NCBI GenBank assembly: GCA_902496005.1
Contig: CABUZI010000036.1
Span: 1 to 15,266, forward strand
DNA: 15,266 nucleotides
Direction: 5' to 3'
Source of the DNA: an uncultured Collinsella sp.
GTDB lineage: Bacteria > Actinomycetota > Coriobacteriia > Coriobacteriales > Coriobacteriaceae
Below the pieces are notes generated by a model that was not told the origin of the DNA, ran no database searches, and was given only the letters and a program-made list of their open reading frames with translations. Below are positions 14,131 through 15,266 of this stretch, piece by piece. A program made the position numbers and the translations under genes. The stretch's first letter is position 1; the number at the start of each line of letters is the position of its first letter.

Positions 14131-14472
14131 TTAGCGCTTCTCGGGGATGCGAGCAGCCTTGCCCACCTTGTCGCGGAGGTAGTACAGCTTGGCGCGACGG
14201 ACGCGACCATGACGAACGACCTCGAGCTTGGCGATCTTGGGGCTGTGAAGCGGGAAGGTACGCTCAACACCGACACCGAAGGACATCTTGCGGACGGTGA
14301 AGGTCTCGCGGGCACCGGCGCCGGCCATGCGGATGACGTCGCCCTGGAAGACCTGGATGCGCTCGCGGTCGCCTTCCTTAATGCGGTAGTGAACCTTGAC
14401 GTTGTCGGCGACGCGAACCTGAGGAATGTCCTCGCGGATCTGCTGACGCTCGATTGCGCGGATGTAATCCAT
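14131..14472 (-). CDS. rplS: 50S ribosomal protein L19
   Basis: L19 sits at the interface of the 30S and 50S subunits. The protein has 113 residues, the usual size. Seen: MDYIRAIERQQIREDIPQ, VRVADNVKVHYRIKEGDRE, RIQVFQGDVIRMAGAGARET, FTVRKMSFGVGVERTFPLHS, and the C-terminal KLYYLRDKVGKAARIPEKR. The ATG at 14470-14472 follows AAGGA with a 7-nt spacer; a TTG two codons earlier is closer to that motif than ideal. It has its own promoter and leader, and a terminator follows. The neighbour rnhB downstream is a common partner in many bacteria. Confidence 0.98.
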   Translation of the reverse strand: MDYIRAIERQQIREDIPQVRVADNVKVHYRIKEGDRERIQVFQGDVIRMAGAGARETFTVRKMSFGVGVERTFPLHSPKIAKLEVVRHGRVRRAKLYYLRDKVGKAARIPEKR

Positions 14473-14536
14473 GTGCAATTCCTTACTCTTCTAGAGGTGC
14501 CGTACCACCTTGGCCGGCACGTAGTTGAACAAACGT
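14473..14536 (-). promoter_or_regulatory. rplS 5' leader with a hairpin
   Basis: On the transcribed strand GTGCCG (14515-14520) pairs with CGGCAC (14497-14502), and the stem can extend inward by GCC/GGT. A small CTCT-AGA-AGAG hairpin follows, just before the ribosome binding site. L19 leaders are known as autoregulatory RNAs in Firmicutes; similarity to those is not shown here. Confidence 0.35.
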
Positions 14537-14541
14537 ATTCG

Positions 14542-14569
14542 AGTATACACGCGCGGGTTTCTGCTGCAA
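14542..14569 (-). promoter_or_regulatory. candidate rplS promoter
   Basis: On the minus strand TATACT (14542-14547; 5 of 6 to TATAAT) is preceded at 16 nt by TTGCAG (14564-14569; a weak -35). Transcription would start about 60 nt before the rplS ATG, after the ppdK gene. The AT-rich stretch upstream (14571-14582) may help. Confidence 0.5.
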
Positions 14570-14616
14570 GAACAATTTTTTACGCAGACAAAAAGACAAA
14601 ACCCGCACATGATAAC

Positions 14617-14642
14617 CGCCCGTCTCACGAATGAGACGGGCG
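14617..14642 (-). terminator. perfect UUCG hairpin after ppdK (probable terminator or mRNA 3' end)
   Basis: An 11-bp perfect stem CGCCCGTCTCA/TGAGACGGGCG (14632-14642 with 14617-14627) has a UUCG loop on the minus strand. It stands about 40 nt after the ppdK stop. It lacks a proper T run (GTTATC follows), so it may be an imperfect terminator or a 3'-end stabiliser. Confidence 0.55.
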
Positions 14643-14681
14643 ACATGAAGGGGACTACGCTAGGCGTCTAAACCCAAAACG

Positions 14682-15266
14682 TTAGGCAGAACGCTTGGCC
14701 TCGAGCTTGGCCTGAGCGGCAGCCAGGCGTGCGAGGGGCACGCGGTAGGGCGAGCAGGACACGTAGTCCACGTCGGCCACGTTAAACAGGCCCTTGATGG
14801 ACTTGGGGTCGCCGCCGTGCTCGCCGCACACGCCAGAGTGCATGTCGGGGTTGGTGGCGCGGCCCTTCTCGACAGCCATGCGCACCAGTTCGAGTACTGC
14901 CGTGTCGATGGTCTCGAAGGGGTTGTCCTTCAAGATCTTCTTATGCATGTACAGCGGGATGAACTTAGCCTCGGCATCGTCACGCGAGAAACCGAAGGTC
15001 GTCTGGGTAAGGTCGTTGGTGCCAAAGCAGAAGAAATCGGCGTGCTGGGCGATCTCGTCGGCGACCATACAGGCGCGCGGCAGCTCGAGCATCGTGCCCA
15101 CGGGAATGTTGAGCTCGACGCCCTCCTCGGCGGAAACCTCGGCGATGACGCGCTCGATGACGTCGCGAGTCTGGACATGCTCAGCCGTGATGGAAACGAG
15201 CGGAACCATGATCTCGGGATGCGGGTCGACGCCCTCCTTGATAAGGCGGGCAGCGGCCGTGGCGAC
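14682..15266 (-). CDS. ppdK: pyruvate, phosphate dikinase, C-terminal part (5' end beyond the right edge)
   Basis: PPDK interconverts pyruvate, ATP and phosphate with phosphoenolpyruvate, AMP and pyrophosphate, and is common in anaerobes where it supports glycolysis or gluconeogenesis. Only the last 194 residues are in the window; this is the PEP/pyruvate-binding TIM barrel. Seen: PEIMVPLVSI, VGTMLELPRACMVADEIA, FFCFGTNDLTQTTFGFSRDD, HKKILKDNPFETIDT, HSGVCGEHGGDP with the catalytic Cys (codon at 14826-14828), and DVDYVSCSPYRVPLARLAAAQA. The stop is TAA at 14682-14684. The barrel is shared with PEP synthase and PTS enzyme I, but the GEHGGDP and CSPYRVPLARL wording is typical of PPDK. The N-terminal ATP-grasp and phosphohistidine domains lie outside the window. 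Confidence 0.95.
   Translation of the reverse strand, partial: VATAAARLIKEGVDPHPEIMVPLVSITAEHVQTRDVIERVIAEVSAEEGVELNIPVGTMLELPRACMVADEIAQHADFFCFGTNDLTQTTFGFSRDDAEAKFIPLYMHKKILKDNPFETIDTAVLELVRMAVEKGRATNPDMHSGVCGEHGGDPKSIKGLFNVADVDYVSCSPYRVPLARLAAAQAKLEAKRSA

Overview
The window is a dense chromosomal stretch with high GC content in which all 17 protein genes lie on the minus strand, so the biological reading direction runs from high to low coordinates. Gene content and order suggest an anaerobic actinobacterium of the class Coriobacteriia, possibly Collinsella or a relative. Reasons: the actinobacterial-style order rplS, rnhB, yraN, comM, dprA, xerC, rpsB, tsf, pyrH, frr, cdsA, dxr, rip1/rseP, ispG; TrmFO and pyruvate phosphate dikinase as in anaerobic gut lineages; and the protein wording (for example the RseP and TrmFO variants). 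The assignment is from memory of families, not from a search. No mobile element, CRISPR array, rRNA or tRNA gene is visible.

Layout in transcription order. (1) 15266-14682: C-terminal end of pyruvate phosphate dikinase (ppdK), followed by a perfect UUCG-capped hairpin. (2) 14569-13158: promoter, short structured leader, rplS (L19), a terminator, rnhB (RNase HII), then a strong terminator. (3) 13157-7810: structured leader, then yraN, comM, dprA, trmFO and a XerC/D-type recombinase. Most of these genes overlap or nearly touch, forming a DNA-uptake/recombination/tRNA-modification operon that ends at a candidate terminator. (4) 7800-5929: a near-consensus promoter with an inverted repeat in its spacer, a ~135-nt structured leader, rpsB (S2), tsf (EF-Ts) and a clear terminator. 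(5) 5907-1: extended -10 promoter, then pyrH, frr, uppS, cdsA, dxr, rseP and ispG, packed with 1-nt overlaps to 25-nt gaps and mostly with the ribosome binding site inside the preceding gene. This operon links pyrimidine nucleotide and ribosome recycling functions to isoprenoid (MEP pathway: dxr, ispG), undecaprenyl carrier (uppS), phospholipid (cdsA) and membrane proteolysis (rseP) functions.

Most of the window is ordinary conserved housekeeping. The points most worth a second look are: the recombinase gene, whose conserved N-terminus can only be reached from a non-standard start (an AUA overlapping the trmFO stop is best placed); a winged-helix-like segment inserted in the cytoplasmic loop of the RseP site-2 protease; the palindrome between the -35 and -10 of the rpsB promoter and mutually exclusive pairings in its leader; and a Gln-Arg replacement of the usual His-Pro in the HPQS motif of Dxr.
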